From positions 4,154,001 through 4,218,000 of the forward strand of contig OY829383.1 of NCBI GenBank assembly GCA_963691835.1: a stretch of DNA of 64,000 nucleotides, written 5' to 3'. Each line of letters starts with the position of its first letter. The first letter of the stretch is position 1. Both the position numbers and the translations under genes were made by a program. The notes beneath the pieces were generated by a model. That model was given only the letters and a program-made list of their open reading frames with translations. It was not told the DNA's origin and ran no database searches. This stretch comes from G963691835 sp963691835 (lineage in GTDB: Bacteria; Pseudomonadota; Alphaproteobacteria; Thalassobaculales; Thalassobaculaceae). This document shows, piece after piece, positions 34,601 to 41,901 of the stretch.

Positions 34601-34728
34601 CCGCTCTCCTCAATCGGGCTGGAGGAGTTGACGATACGCCTTTGTTGACCAAACCATATTCTCTTCAAACACTTGCAACTGAAATCAGATCTGCAATCGA
34701 GGAATCCGATAATCCATCACCAGCCTGA
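31651..34728 (+). CDS. PAS-domain hybrid sensor histidine kinase
   Basis: A 1025-residue soluble kinase with no transmembrane helix. About five tandem PAS/PAC units occupy residues 10-630 (repeats begin near FDRLDQGIVAYGADL, LIQAMPVGMAIVQDG, TNVLPFPLTRISPDE, VQTVEHGVAVYDEQD and IDQTPAGVVLKDAAG). HisKA follows with IAHDFNNLLTPVLG (His653), then HATPase (NARDAI, DNGIGM, GTGLGLSMVFGF) and a C-terminal receiver with Asp951 (LFTDMVLPGGMDG). Receivers of this kind usually shuttle phosphate to a separate regulator, here most likely the upstream NarL-type protein. The multiple PAS domains point to intracellular sensing of redox, light or a small ligand, but no cofactor-binding signature can be assigned by eye. 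Confidence 0.92.
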   Translation: MTDLGVRSADEVLALRAVFDRLDQGIVAYGADLRLIVCNRKAREILGYSKDEPAPGDHLEDIVRRRIRQSDFGDIADTDGYIQDVVDRAKLNRAYTEVRRLPDGTVLDVQSEPLDGGGFISTYIDVTDRARTEDARRQSDERYRLLIQAMPVGMAIVQDGIIALANPAMARILGVTNVDGHRMDEFIAGTDEHPLILGDGPVTARAPTPPIELRLISSSGDLVPVLASRTAVHQDGRLATLFMFGDLTALKHAEAQLAESETHVKEITNVLPFPLTRISPDERFLFVNPSGAAWYKKKQKDVIGKKVVDVLGEELTANLRFHWNKAFQGKTSVFETRASYPDGQDRDVRITYLPNADENGHVKEIIGFVYDLTALRRAEEDADVARRRLEEAVQTVEHGVAVYDEQDRLIVWNAAFSQLNARIADKLRVGAQFADLLKEIVATGQVPESIGREEEWMAERQAQHGSTEPQERMVSDGEWYRVTERNTPSGGIVGMWTNITELKHRERALQISEQRLKAIIDQTPAGVVLKDAAGHIQYINTLASTWYGVSAHPSSTLGTLEGLDPVDGPALTDEELGVLETRAGMEVEIEDRFVDGSLHNLTVRRFPVIGPDAQPIGVGTMSIDVTDQRKIEQQLRESQKMEAIGQLTGGIAHDFNNLLTPVLGNLQLLEDGVSDNPEDLELVTESIAAIQRGAELTRRLLAFARKQPLAPQPININELVESMDSLIRRTIGANIDLRAVAAVDPWFAKADPNQLENALLNLVINARDAISSTGKDGTIIIETENVVLDGGIPGWDGLLTIGDYVMLSVSDNGIGMTQDVQDRVFEPFFTTKSTGQGTGLGLSMVFGFVKQSSGAVNIYSEAGQGTTVRLYFPRSASTETRRLTQAERTAKLPRGTETILVVEDEGRVRDFVVRALEKLGYTVIAAQDGPTALSLLEDQKLLSRLSLLFTDMVLPGGMDGTQIKEAVRALRPDLPCLYTSGYSAALLNRAGGVDDTPLLTKPYSLQTLATEIRSAIEESDNPSPA

Positions 34729-34832
34729 GTGATCACGTAACCTGCACATTCTTGTTATATCAGCTTGTCTCGAGCCTATTTGAAAAGGTAGGATCGTGGC
34801 ATTGAAGTGTGTTGTTTTACGAAGGATTGCCG

Positions 34833-35393
34833 ATGGATGGCTATCCGAGTGACTGGCTCTCCGCGGACATCGACTCGATCACGTGTCTCCGTATGACCGA
34901 TAGCCGTGTTGTGGCTGCCGATACCGAAGTATCCCCGTGTCAGGAAATCATCATGGATTGGGTCCGGCAGAACTCCGGCCCGAACGGCTTCCCGTTGTTT
35001 CGGCATGTTTGGAACGCCGGCCCCGATTGCCTTTGTGATACCGGCTACCTGTTAGAGTACGACAGCAATCGGCATGATTTTGTCTACAAACGCATCGGTC
35101 AGGGCGCCGCCTGTTACATTCGACCGGAAATGCAGGACCGCTGCGTCGGCGATCTGCCTGCTCCGACGGGCTATGCGCTGAAAAGCCAATACACGAAACT
35201 GCTGGCCCGGCCGGAGATTATTCTTACAGAGATGGAAATTGCGGCTGGAAAAGCACTCCAGTCCTGGAATCGCCTCGTTGTCCCTCTGCTGTCCGCTGAC
35301 GCTGGTGCCGAGGATAAGGTCCAAGGGTTTTTCGTTCATTGTCAGCTCATGACTTCTCGCACCGGTAGCGACCTTTTTCGTCTTGTGGAATAG
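34833..35393 (+). CDS. PAS-like domain protein, hypothetical
   Basis: 186 residues; ATG 34833 follows GAAGGA at 34821-34826, so the upstream GTG at 34809 is not used. The segment from about residue 45 to 165 (ecological core DCLCDTGYLLEYDSNRHDF, then LLARPEIILTEMEIAA and WNRLVVPLLS) resembles the small alphaproteobacterial PAS-like proteins that sit beside signalling genes. No catalytic domain is attached. It follows the hybrid kinase gene by 104 bp on the same strand and precedes malate synthase; which of the two it serves is unclear. The family assignment is tentative. Confidence 0.6.
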   Translation: MDGYPSDWLSADIDSITCLRMTDSRVVAADTEVSPCQEIIMDWVRQNSGPNGFPLFRHVWNAGPDCLCDTGYLLEYDSNRHDFVYKRIGQGAACYIRPEMQDRCVGDLPAPTGYALKSQYTKLLARPEIILTEMEIAAGKALQSWNRLVVPLLSADAGAEDKVQGFFVHCQLMTSRTGSDLFRLVE

Positions 35394-35472
35394 TCCAGGC
35401 GACGGCCATTCCCTTTCTTCATTACGGTGATATCTCCCCTGCGCTCGGCTCAGGCGCAAAGGGAACAGATCC

Positions 35473-37638
35473 ATGACGGAACGCACAACGATCGGTCGGT
35501 TGTCGATCGAGAATGACCTCTTCAAGTTCATTTCCGAGGAGGCCCTACCGGGTTCCGGTGTTGATCCCGATGCATTCTGGGCAGGCTTCGATGCCATCGT
35601 TCATGATCTTGCGCCAAAGAACCGTGAATTGCTGGCGGTGCGGGAGGGTCTGCAAGCCAAGTTGGATGCTTGGCACAAAGAGAACCCGGGCAAGCACAGC
35701 GATATCGACGGCTATAAGGCCTTTCTCACCGAGATCGGCTATCTGGAGGCGGAGGGACCGGACTTCTCCGTTACAACATCGAACGTGGACGATGAGATCG
35801 CGCACGTCGCCGGGCCTCAGCTTGTCGTTCCGGTCATGAATGCCCGTTACGCCCTGAATGCCGCAAACGCCCGGTGGGGAAGCCTTTACGACGCCCTCTA
35901 CGGAACGGATGCGATCTCCGAAGATGGTGGTGCGGAACGCGCAGGCGGCTACAACCCGGCGCGCGGCGCCAAGGTCATCGGTTGGGCCCGTGCCTTCCTG
36001 GATGAGGTCGCGCCTTTGAAGGACGGCAGCCACGCCAACTCCACCGGCTACACGATATCTGAAGGGGCTCTCCAGGTCGCTCTGGCAGATGGAAACCAGA
36101 CCACCTTGGCGGATGGGAACAGATTTGCGGGTTTCCGCGGCTCGCCGGATTCCCCGGAAGGCATCCTGCTCGTCAACAATGGGCTCCATGCCGAGATCGT
36201 TATCGACACGAGTCACGCCATTGGAAAGACCGATCCGGCCGGCGTCGCGGATGTCGTCGTCGAATCAGCCCTCAGCACGATCATGGATTTCGAGGATTCC
36301 GTCGCGGCGGTTGACGGGCCGGACAAAGTTCTCGCCTACCGGAACTGGCTCGGACTGATCAAAGGGGATCTGGTGGAGCGGTTCAGCAAAGGCGGGTCGA
36401 CGGTCACCCGCGAGTTGAACCCGGACAGGACCTACGCCGGGCCGAACGGCGGGACGCTGACCTTGCACGGCCGCTCGTTGATGCTGGCGCGCAATGTCGG
36501 GCATCTGATGACCAACCCGGCGGTCATCGACGGCGACGGCAATGAAATTCCTGAGGGTATTCTCGACGGTGTCGTGACCTCTCTCATCGCTCTTAGGGAC
36601 GTGAAGCAACCGGGAGCGATCCGCAACAGCCGGACGGGCTCGATCTATATCGTCAAGCCGAAGATGCACGGCCCCAAGGAGGTGGCTTTCGCCAACGAAC
36701 TCTTTGGTCGTGTTGAAGACCTCCTCGGTCTGCCCCGGTTTACCCTCAAGATGGGGATCATGGACGAGGAGCGGCGGACCACGGTCAACTTGAAGGAATG
36801 TATCCGCAACGCCAAAGAGCGGGTCGCCTTTATCAACACCGGATTCCTCGACCGGACCGGTGATGAGATTCATACCTCGATGGAAGCGGGCCCAATGATC
36901 CGCAAAGCCGATATGAAGGGTGCCGCGTGGATCCAGGCCTACGAGAACTGGAATGTGGATATCGGGCTCGGCTGCGGCCTTCGCGGCCATGCACAGATCG
37001 GTAAGGGCATGTGGGCGATGCCGGACCTGATGGCCGCCATGTTGGAACAGAAGATCGGGCATCCCAAAGCCGGTGCCAACACCGCATGGGTCCCCTCTCC
37101 TACCGCAGCGACACTGCACGCGACGCACTACCACACGGTCTCCGTCGCCGCGGTGCAGGACAGCCTGGCGAGCCGCGACCGAGCGAGCATTGACGACATT
37201 CTGTCAGTCCCGGTTGCTCCCCGTCCGAATTGGACGCCGGAGGATATCCGGAACGAGATCGACAACAATGCCCAGGGCATCCTCGGATACGTGGTGCGCT
37301 GGATCGATCAAGGTGTGGGATGCTCCAAGGTTCCCGACATCTCGAATGTCGGCCTTATGGAGGATCGCGCGACCCTTCGGATCTCTAGCCAGCACATCGC
37401 TAACTGGCTTCACCATGGCGTCTGCTCGGAAGATCAGGTCATGGACAGCATGAAGCGAATGGCGACCATCGTGGATGGCCAGAACGCGAGCGACCCGACA
37501 TACGAGCCTATGGCGCCGGATTTTGATGGGGTCGCCTTCAAAGCGGCCTGTGATCTGGTGTTTGAAGGGCGCGCCCAGCCCTCCGGATACACCGAGCCGG
37601 TTCTGCACCGCCGGCGGCTGGAAAAGAAGGCCGCATAG
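35473..37638 (+). CDS. glcB: Malate synthase G
   Basis: A 721-residue monomeric malate synthase, which condenses glyoxylate and acetyl-CoA to malate in the glyoxylate cycle or glycolate pathway. The length is right for isoform G. Characteristic segments include TIMDFEDSVAAVDGPDK near residue 277, the catalytic-site region around KMHGPKEVAF and KMGIMDEERRTTVNL near residue 430, and FLDRTGDEIHTSMEAGP near residue 460. No isocitrate lyase gene is present in the window. A long GC-rich hairpin directly after the stop probably ends the transcript. Confidence 0.97.
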   Translation: MTERTTIGRLSIENDLFKFISEEALPGSGVDPDAFWAGFDAIVHDLAPKNRELLAVREGLQAKLDAWHKENPGKHSDIDGYKAFLTEIGYLEAEGPDFSVTTSNVDDEIAHVAGPQLVVPVMNARYALNAANARWGSLYDALYGTDAISEDGGAERAGGYNPARGAKVIGWARAFLDEVAPLKDGSHANSTGYTISEGALQVALADGNQTTLADGNRFAGFRGSPDSPEGILLVNNGLHAEIVIDTSHAIGKTDPAGVADVVVESALSTIMDFEDSVAAVDGPDKVLAYRNWLGLIKGDLVERFSKGGSTVTRELNPDRTYAGPNGGTLTLHGRSLMLARNVGHLMTNPAVIDGDGNEIPEGILDGVVTSLIALRDVKQPGAIRNSRTGSIYIVKPKMHGPKEVAFANELFGRVEDLLGLPRFTLKMGIMDEERRTTVNLKECIRNAKERVAFINTGFLDRTGDEIHTSMEAGPMIRKADMKGAAWIQAYENWNVDIGLGCGLRGHAQIGKGMWAMPDLMAAMLEQKIGHPKAGANTAWVPSPTAATLHATHYHTVSVAAVQDSLASRDRASIDDILSVPVAPRPNWTPEDIRNEIDNNAQGILGYVVRWIDQGVGCSKVPDISNVGLMEDRATLRISSQHIANWLHHGVCSEDQVMDSMKRMATIVDGQNASDPTYEPMAPDFDGVAFKAACDLVFEGRAQPSGYTEPVLHRRRLEKKAA

Positions 37639-37658
37639 TCCGGCATAGACTGTTGCCG

Positions 37659-37689
37659 AAGGCCCCTCTGAGGTATGCAGAGGGGCCTT
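37659..37689 (+). terminator. 12-bp terminator-like hairpin after glcB
   Basis: AAGGCCCCTCTG and CAGAGGGGCCTT form a perfect 12-bp stem with a 7-nt loop, 20 bp after the glcB stop. There is no strong T-tract, so termination may be partial or Rho-assisted. The next gene starts 25 bp further on. Confidence 0.6.
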
Positions 37690-37714
37690 ACGCAACATAT
37701 CGGCCTGGTTAATC

Positions 37715-38359
37715 ATGGACACGGTGTTTCCCGTCACGGACCGGCGGATCATCCTTCACGTCGGCTGCGGCAACCAAAGCACGGAAGTTCTGCCGCCCCT
37801 CGACTTCGAGAATATCTGGCAAGAGGTACGGTTGGACATCGATCCAAGCGTCAATCCGGACATCGTCTCCTCGATTGTGGATCTGGACGGTATTCCGGAC
37901 GAGTCCGTCGATGTTCTCTTCTCCAAACATAACCTGGAGCATCTCTGGGCCCACGAGGTGCCGGTGTGTCTGCGTTCATTCCATCGCGTATTGAAGCCAA
38001 CCGGGTTCGTCATCATCAGGGTCCCGAACATGAAGTTCGTGGCGAAGACAATTCTGGAGCATGGGCTGGAAACCCCGTTGTACCAGGCTGAGATTGAGGA
38101 CCGTCTGATCCCTGTTCGCGCGCTTGACATGGTTTTTGGCTGGGACCCCTTCATCCGGGAAGGGAACCCGCACATGACCCACAAAACCGGCTTCACCGAG
38201 GAAACCCTGAACCGCCACTTGGCGAACGCCGGCTTTGACGGCCATCAGGTCACGGTGCGCATGGATGATAGGGAACTGGCGGCCACGGCGACAAAGCGGA
38301 CCGAGGGAAACATCATCCACGACCTTAAGGGAACCGGCAAAGAGACCGGTGCGGTCTAA
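37715..38359 (+). CDS. Class I SAM-dependent methyltransferase
   Basis: 214 residues with a Rossmann methyltransferase core: motif I ILHVGCGNQST near residue 13, acidic motif II (RLDIDPSVNPD) near residue 45, and a motif IV region FSKHNLEHLWAHEVP near residue 70, followed by FHRVLKPTGFVIIRVPN. The pattern is that of the methyltransferase type 11 group. The substrate is unknown. It lies 25 bp after the glcB hairpin and 173 bp before the choline transporter. No ribosome site stronger than weakly purine-rich sequence is seen before ATG 37715. Confidence 0.82.
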   Translation: MDTVFPVTDRRIILHVGCGNQSTEVLPPLDFENIWQEVRLDIDPSVNPDIVSSIVDLDGIPDESVDVLFSKHNLEHLWAHEVPVCLRSFHRVLKPTGFVIIRVPNMKFVAKTILEHGLETPLYQAEIEDRLIPVRALDMVFGWDPFIREGNPHMTHKTGFTEETLNRHLANAGFDGHQVTVRMDDRELAATATKRTEGNIIHDLKGTGKETGAV

Positions 38360-38458
38360 CGGTCAATCCTGACTGGGTGCGGCCAACAGCGGTCTCCCAA
38401 ACCCAACGCATCCAACTGTTTCTCCTCATCGGCGCGGTCTCCCTCTTTACATTGACCG
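38360..38458. promoter_or_regulatory. 8-bp inverted repeat upstream of choX
   Basis: CGGTCAAT (38360-38367) and ATTGACCG (38451-38458) are exact inverted copies separated by 83 bp in the gap upstream of choX. The right arm contains TTGACC, which could also be a -35 element. The arms could be two operator half-sites or spaced single sites. No match to a known choline-responsive repressor site is certain. Confidence 0.25.
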
Positions 38459-38532
38459 GTGGGCGGGCGCCTAATTCCGTCAGCAATCAGGGCAAGCGCG
38501 CCTCTGAGTGCCGCTGCAAGGAGAAACGATAA

Positions 38533-39483
38533 ATGAACCTTAAGTTGACGGGCATCGCGTTAGCGATGGGCGCCTTCACCGTTCTTTCCGGACCTGTGTT
38601 GGCTGCAGGCGACCCCGCATCCTGCAAAGTGACCCGCTTCTCCGATGTGGGTTGGACGGATATCACCTCGACGACAGCCGCGACGTCCGTTGTGCTGGAA
38701 GCCCTTGGATATGAGCCCAAGACGCAGATTCACTCGGTGCCGGTGACTTATGCCAGCATGAAGAACAACGATATCGACATCTTTCTCGGCAATTGGATGC
38801 CGTCCATGGCCGGGGACAGCGATCCCTATACCAAAGACGGAACGGTCGAGACCGTTGCCATGAACCTGACCGGCGCCAAATACACCCTTGCCGTGCCGAG
38901 TTACGTGGCGGATGCTGGTGTGAAGTCCTTTGCGGATCTCGCAGCGCAGAAGGACAAGTTCGATGGCTCCTTTTATGGGATTGAGCCGGGGAACGACGGC
39001 AACCGCCTGATCCAAGACATGATCGACAAAGATGCGTTCGGCCTTTCAGGCTGGAAGGTCGTTGAGTCGAGCGAGCAGGGCATGTTGAGCCAGGTCGCCC
39101 GGTCGGTGCGTTCGAAGGACTGGGTCGTGTTCCTGGGCTGGGCGCCTCACCCGATGAACAGCAACTTCGAGCTGACCTATCTTTCAGGAGGTGACGACTA
39201 CTTCGGCCCCAACTTCGGCGGAGCGGACGTCTACACCCAGACCCGTGCCGGTCTTTCAAAGGAGTGCCCGAACCTGGGCGCCTTCCTCAAAAACCTGACG
39301 TTCTCTCTCGACATGGAGAACCAGATCATGGGGATGATCCTCGATGACGGAATGGACCCGGAGAAGGCAGCACTGAAGTATCTGAAGGGTGATGCGGCCA
39401 TGGTGGATGGATGGCTCAACGGCGTGACCACAATTGACGGCAAGCCCGGCCGGGCCGCCGTGAAAGCGGCCCTCGGCTTCTAA
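38533..39483 (+). CDS. choX: Choline ABC transporter substrate-binding protein ChoX
   Basis: A 316-residue periplasmic protein with a clear signal peptide (cleavage after PVLAA). The residues that form the choline-binding aromatic cage in Sinorhizobium meliloti ChoX have counterparts at a constant offset of two: Trp41, Trp88, Tyr117 and Trp203. The cysteine pair of that protein also has equivalents (Cys31, Cys245). This supports choline rather than glycine betaine as ligand. AAGGAG lies 9 nt before the ATG. It heads the choXWV operon; imported choline would feed osmoprotection or carbon and nitrogen supply. The choline oxidation genes betBA and betI are not in the window. Confidence 0.95.
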   Translation: MNLKLTGIALAMGAFTVLSGPVLAAGDPASCKVTRFSDVGWTDITSTTAATSVVLEALGYEPKTQIHSVPVTYASMKNNDIDIFLGNWMPSMAGDSDPYTKDGTVETVAMNLTGAKYTLAVPSYVADAGVKSFADLAAQKDKFDGSFYGIEPGNDGNRLIQDMIDKDAFGLSGWKVVESSEQGMLSQVARSVRSKDWVVFLGWAPHPMNSNFELTYLSGGDDYFGPNFGGADVYTQTRAGLSKECPNLGAFLKNLTFSLDMENQIMGMILDDGMDPEKAALKYLKGDAAMVDGWLNGVTTIDGKPGRAAVKAALGF

Positions 39484-39496
39484 CGCCTTGCCGGAA

Positions 39497-39528
39497 CGGG
39501 CCGGATCCTTCTTTGGCGATCCGGCCCG
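39497..39528 (+). other. Stem-loop between choX and choW
   Basis: CGGGCCGGATC and GATCCGGCCCG form a perfect 11-bp stem with a 10-nt loop, starting 14 bp after the choX stop. No T-tract follows. Such hairpins commonly protect the upstream binding-protein message and lower downstream permease expression. Confidence 0.65.
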
Positions 39529-39582
39529 CCCCTCACCCGAACACAGCCATTTCCCGCTACGCGCACCCGCCTGGGCCAGAGC

Positions 39583-40464
39583 ATGGATCCCGTTTCCACG
39601 TTCATCGAAGACAACAAACTCACCTTCGGCCGCTATGTGAAAACGGCGACCGAGTGGCTTACGGATAATTTTCATGCCGAGTTCCGGGCGTTCTCGGACA
39701 GTCTCGCCTGGGTGATCGAGGGCTTCATTTCCCTCTTGTCGGCCATTCCACCGATCATGCTGATCCTCGCGCTGGCCGGTCTGGCCCACTGGCTTCACCG
39801 GCGCATCGGACTTACCGTTTCCGTCATCATCGGTCTGCTGCTGATCCTGAACCTGGGGTATTGGGAGCCCACGATCCAGACGATCGCCTTGGTGCTCTTC
39901 TCCACACTGGTCTGCATTGTCATTGGTGTGCCCATCGGCATTCAGGCTGCACACACCCCGTGGTTTGGGGCGGCGATCAGACCCGTGCTTGATCTCATGC
40001 AGACCATCCCAACCTTCGTGTATCTCATTCCCACGCTGATGCTGTTCGGATTAGGAGTTGTGCCTGGATTGATCTCGACGGTGATCTTCGCAATCCCGGC
40101 CCCGATCCGGCTGACGGCATTGGGTATAGAGAGCGTACCTAAACCGTTGCTGGAGGCCGGAACCGCCTTTGGCGCCACCCGAACGCAACTCCTGTTCAAA
40201 GTTGAGCTGCCGCACGCCCTGCCGACGATCATGGCGGGCGTTACCCAGTGCATCATGCTGTCACTGTCGATGGTCGTCATCGCGGCGCTGGTTGGTGCCG
40301 ACGGGCTCGGCAAACCCGTCGTTCGCGCCTTGAACACCGTGAACATCGCCCAAGGGTTCGAAGCGGGACTGGCCATCGTGGTGGTGGCCATTCTGATGGA
40401 CCGCCTCGTGCGGCGCGCTGATCCTTCGAAAACCGGTAAATCTCCCTCAGGACAAAAGTCATGA
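39583..40464 (+). CDS. choW: Choline ABC transporter permease ChoW
   Basis: A 293-residue inner-membrane permease of the ProW/OpuAB type with about six to seven helices. The ABC-coupling EAA loop is visible as LLEAGTAFGATRTQLLFKVE near residue 190, and the DLMQTIPTFVYLIPTLMLFG segment near residue 135 is typical of betaine/choline permeases. It lies 99 bp after choX, across the stem-loop, and its stop overlaps the choV start by 4 bp. Confidence 0.94.
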   Translation: MDPVSTFIEDNKLTFGRYVKTATEWLTDNFHAEFRAFSDSLAWVIEGFISLLSAIPPIMLILALAGLAHWLHRRIGLTVSVIIGLLLILNLGYWEPTIQTIALVLFSTLVCIVIGVPIGIQAAHTPWFGAAIRPVLDLMQTIPTFVYLIPTLMLFGLGVVPGLISTVIFAIPAPIRLTALGIESVPKPLLEAGTAFGATRTQLLFKVELPHALPTIMAGVTQCIMLSLSMVVIAALVGADGLGKPVVRALNTVNIAQGFEAGLAIVVVAILMDRLVRRADPSKTGKSPSGQKS

Positions 40465-41516
40465 GTGCCGTCGCCTTCGATCATGTGGACGTCATTTTCG
40501 GCGACAAGAACGGGCGGGCGCTCACCTTGTTGGACCAAGGCCTCGGGCGGGAGGAGATTCTGGCGGAGACCGGCGCGGTTGTTGGCGTCCGCGATGCCAC
40601 GCTGTCGATCGAAGAAGGGGAAATCTGCGTTCTGATGGGGCTCTCCGGCTCCGGTAAGTCCTCCCTCCTCCGCTGCATCAACGGCCTCAACAAGGTCAGC
40701 CGCGGACGCATTCTTGTGGCGCATGAGGGCCAACAGGTCGACATCGCCGCCACCGATACCAACACCCTGCGCGAGATCCGGATGAACCGCGTCTCCATGG
40801 TGTTTCAGCAATTCGCCCTGATGCCGTGGCGCACCATCCGGGAGAATGTCGGGCTGGGACTGGAACTCCGGGGCGTTTCAAAATCGGAGCGGACCAAGGC
40901 GGTTGAAGAGAAGTTGTCCCTTGTCCGTTTGGAGCCCTGGGCGGACAAGCGCCCGGATGAACTCTCCGGCGGCATGCAGCAGCGGGTCGGCCTTGCCCGG
41001 GCGTTAGCAACCGATGCCGACATTCTGCTGATGGATGAGCCGTTCTCCGCCCTTGACCCGCTTATCCGGGAGCATCTTCAGGATGAACTTCTGGACCTCC
41101 AACGGGCACTCCAGAAAACCATCGTCTTTGTGAGTCATGATCTGGACGAGGCATTGAAGATCGGGACCCGCATCGCGATCATGGAAGGCGGACGGATCTC
41201 GCATATTGGAACCCCGGAGGAAATCATCACCACGCCTGCGGACGACTATGTCCGGGCCTTCGTCGCCAATGTGAACCCGCTGAACATTCTGAAGGCGAAG
41301 ACGATCATGCGCCCTGTCGAGGAGGGCGACGGCGCCCCCGATACAACGGCGACCGTTACTTTGGACACCCCCATGCGGGAGGTGCTCGACCGGGCGAAAC
41401 AAGCCGACGTCCTCACCGTCGTGGACAGCCAAAGTCAGCCAGCCGGCGTGATCCGAAAAGAGGACATTTTCGCAGCACTGAACCGTCGCCCTGGAACCTT
41501 GTCAGGTGAGGCTTAA
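40461..41516 (+). CDS. choV: Choline ABC transporter ATP-binding protein ChoV
   Basis: 351 residues of the ProV/OpuAA family. Walker A is GLSGSGKSSLL near residue 60, the signature is LSGGMQQRVGLARA, and Walker B is ADILLMDEPFSALDP. A C-terminal CBS-like extension (from about residue 285, including ADVLTVVDSQSQPAGVIRKED) fits transporters of this family that respond to ionic strength or nucleotides, although only one weak CBS unit can be seen. The start overlaps choW and the stop overlaps the convergent small gene at 41513. Confidence 0.94.
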   Translation: MSAVAFDHVDVIFGDKNGRALTLLDQGLGREEILAETGAVVGVRDATLSIEEGEICVLMGLSGSGKSSLLRCINGLNKVSRGRILVAHEGQQVDIAATDTNTLREIRMNRVSMVFQQFALMPWRTIRENVGLGLELRGVSKSERTKAVEEKLSLVRLEPWADKRPDELSGGMQQRVGLARALATDADILLMDEPFSALDPLIREHLQDELLDLQRALQKTIVFVSHDLDEALKIGTRIAIMEGGRISHIGTPEEIITTPADDYVRAFVANVNPLNILKAKTIMRPVEEGDGAPDTTATVTLDTPMREVLDRAKQADVLTVVDSQSQPAGVIRKEDIFAALNRRPGTLSGEA

Positions 41517-41824
41517 GGCGACGCCTCGGCTTTTGTGTCAATCACCAGGGTCGCATCGTAGCCCTGTACCGATTGCGGATTGACCACCAGGCCGGACTCT
41601 TTGAGGGTCCCGATAATCTCCCACAACCCGTCCAGCGCTGCCTCGGCGGCTTTGCGGGTGCTGTAGCGGGTCACCATGACCCGAGCCCCCTCCTCCGACT
41701 TCAGTACGGCGAGGTCGAGCAGCCCTGGCACGTTCCGGAAACTGGGTTCGAGCTGACGCATGAGGGATGTCGCCCGCTCCATGTCCTCTTCGCTTCCGTT
41801 AAACTCCCAGATCCTCACATGCAT
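41513..41824 (-). CDS. Small ferredoxin-like (ABM-type) hypothetical protein
   Basis: A 103-residue soluble protein with the beta-alpha-beta pattern of the dimeric alpha-beta barrel/antibiotic-biosynthesis-monooxygenase superfamily: MHVRIWEFNGSEEDME, VPGLLDLAVLKSEEGARVMV and a C-terminal beta strand ATLVIDT. The function is unknown. The gene is 77 bp downstream of the acyl-CoA synthetase stop on the same strand and overlaps the choV stop. The family suggestion rests on predicted fold only. Confidence 0.65.
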   Translation of the reverse strand: MHVRIWEFNGSEEDMERATSLMRQLEPSFRNVPGLLDLAVLKSEEGARVMVTRYSTRKAAEAALDGLWEIIGTLKESGLVVNPQSVQGYDATLVIDTKAEASP

Positions 41825-41901
41825 GGGCGGCGGCCCTCATTTGTTGTTCTTGTGGGCGCCATCGTATCTGAGTCGCAAAATTCAGGCGACATACCCCTGA
41901 G

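Noticed and set aside
29779..34728. Chemotaxis or Che-like operon
   Set aside because: No CheW, CheA P1 domain, CheR/CheB or methyl-accepting protein is present; only kinase, receiver and PAS domains are.
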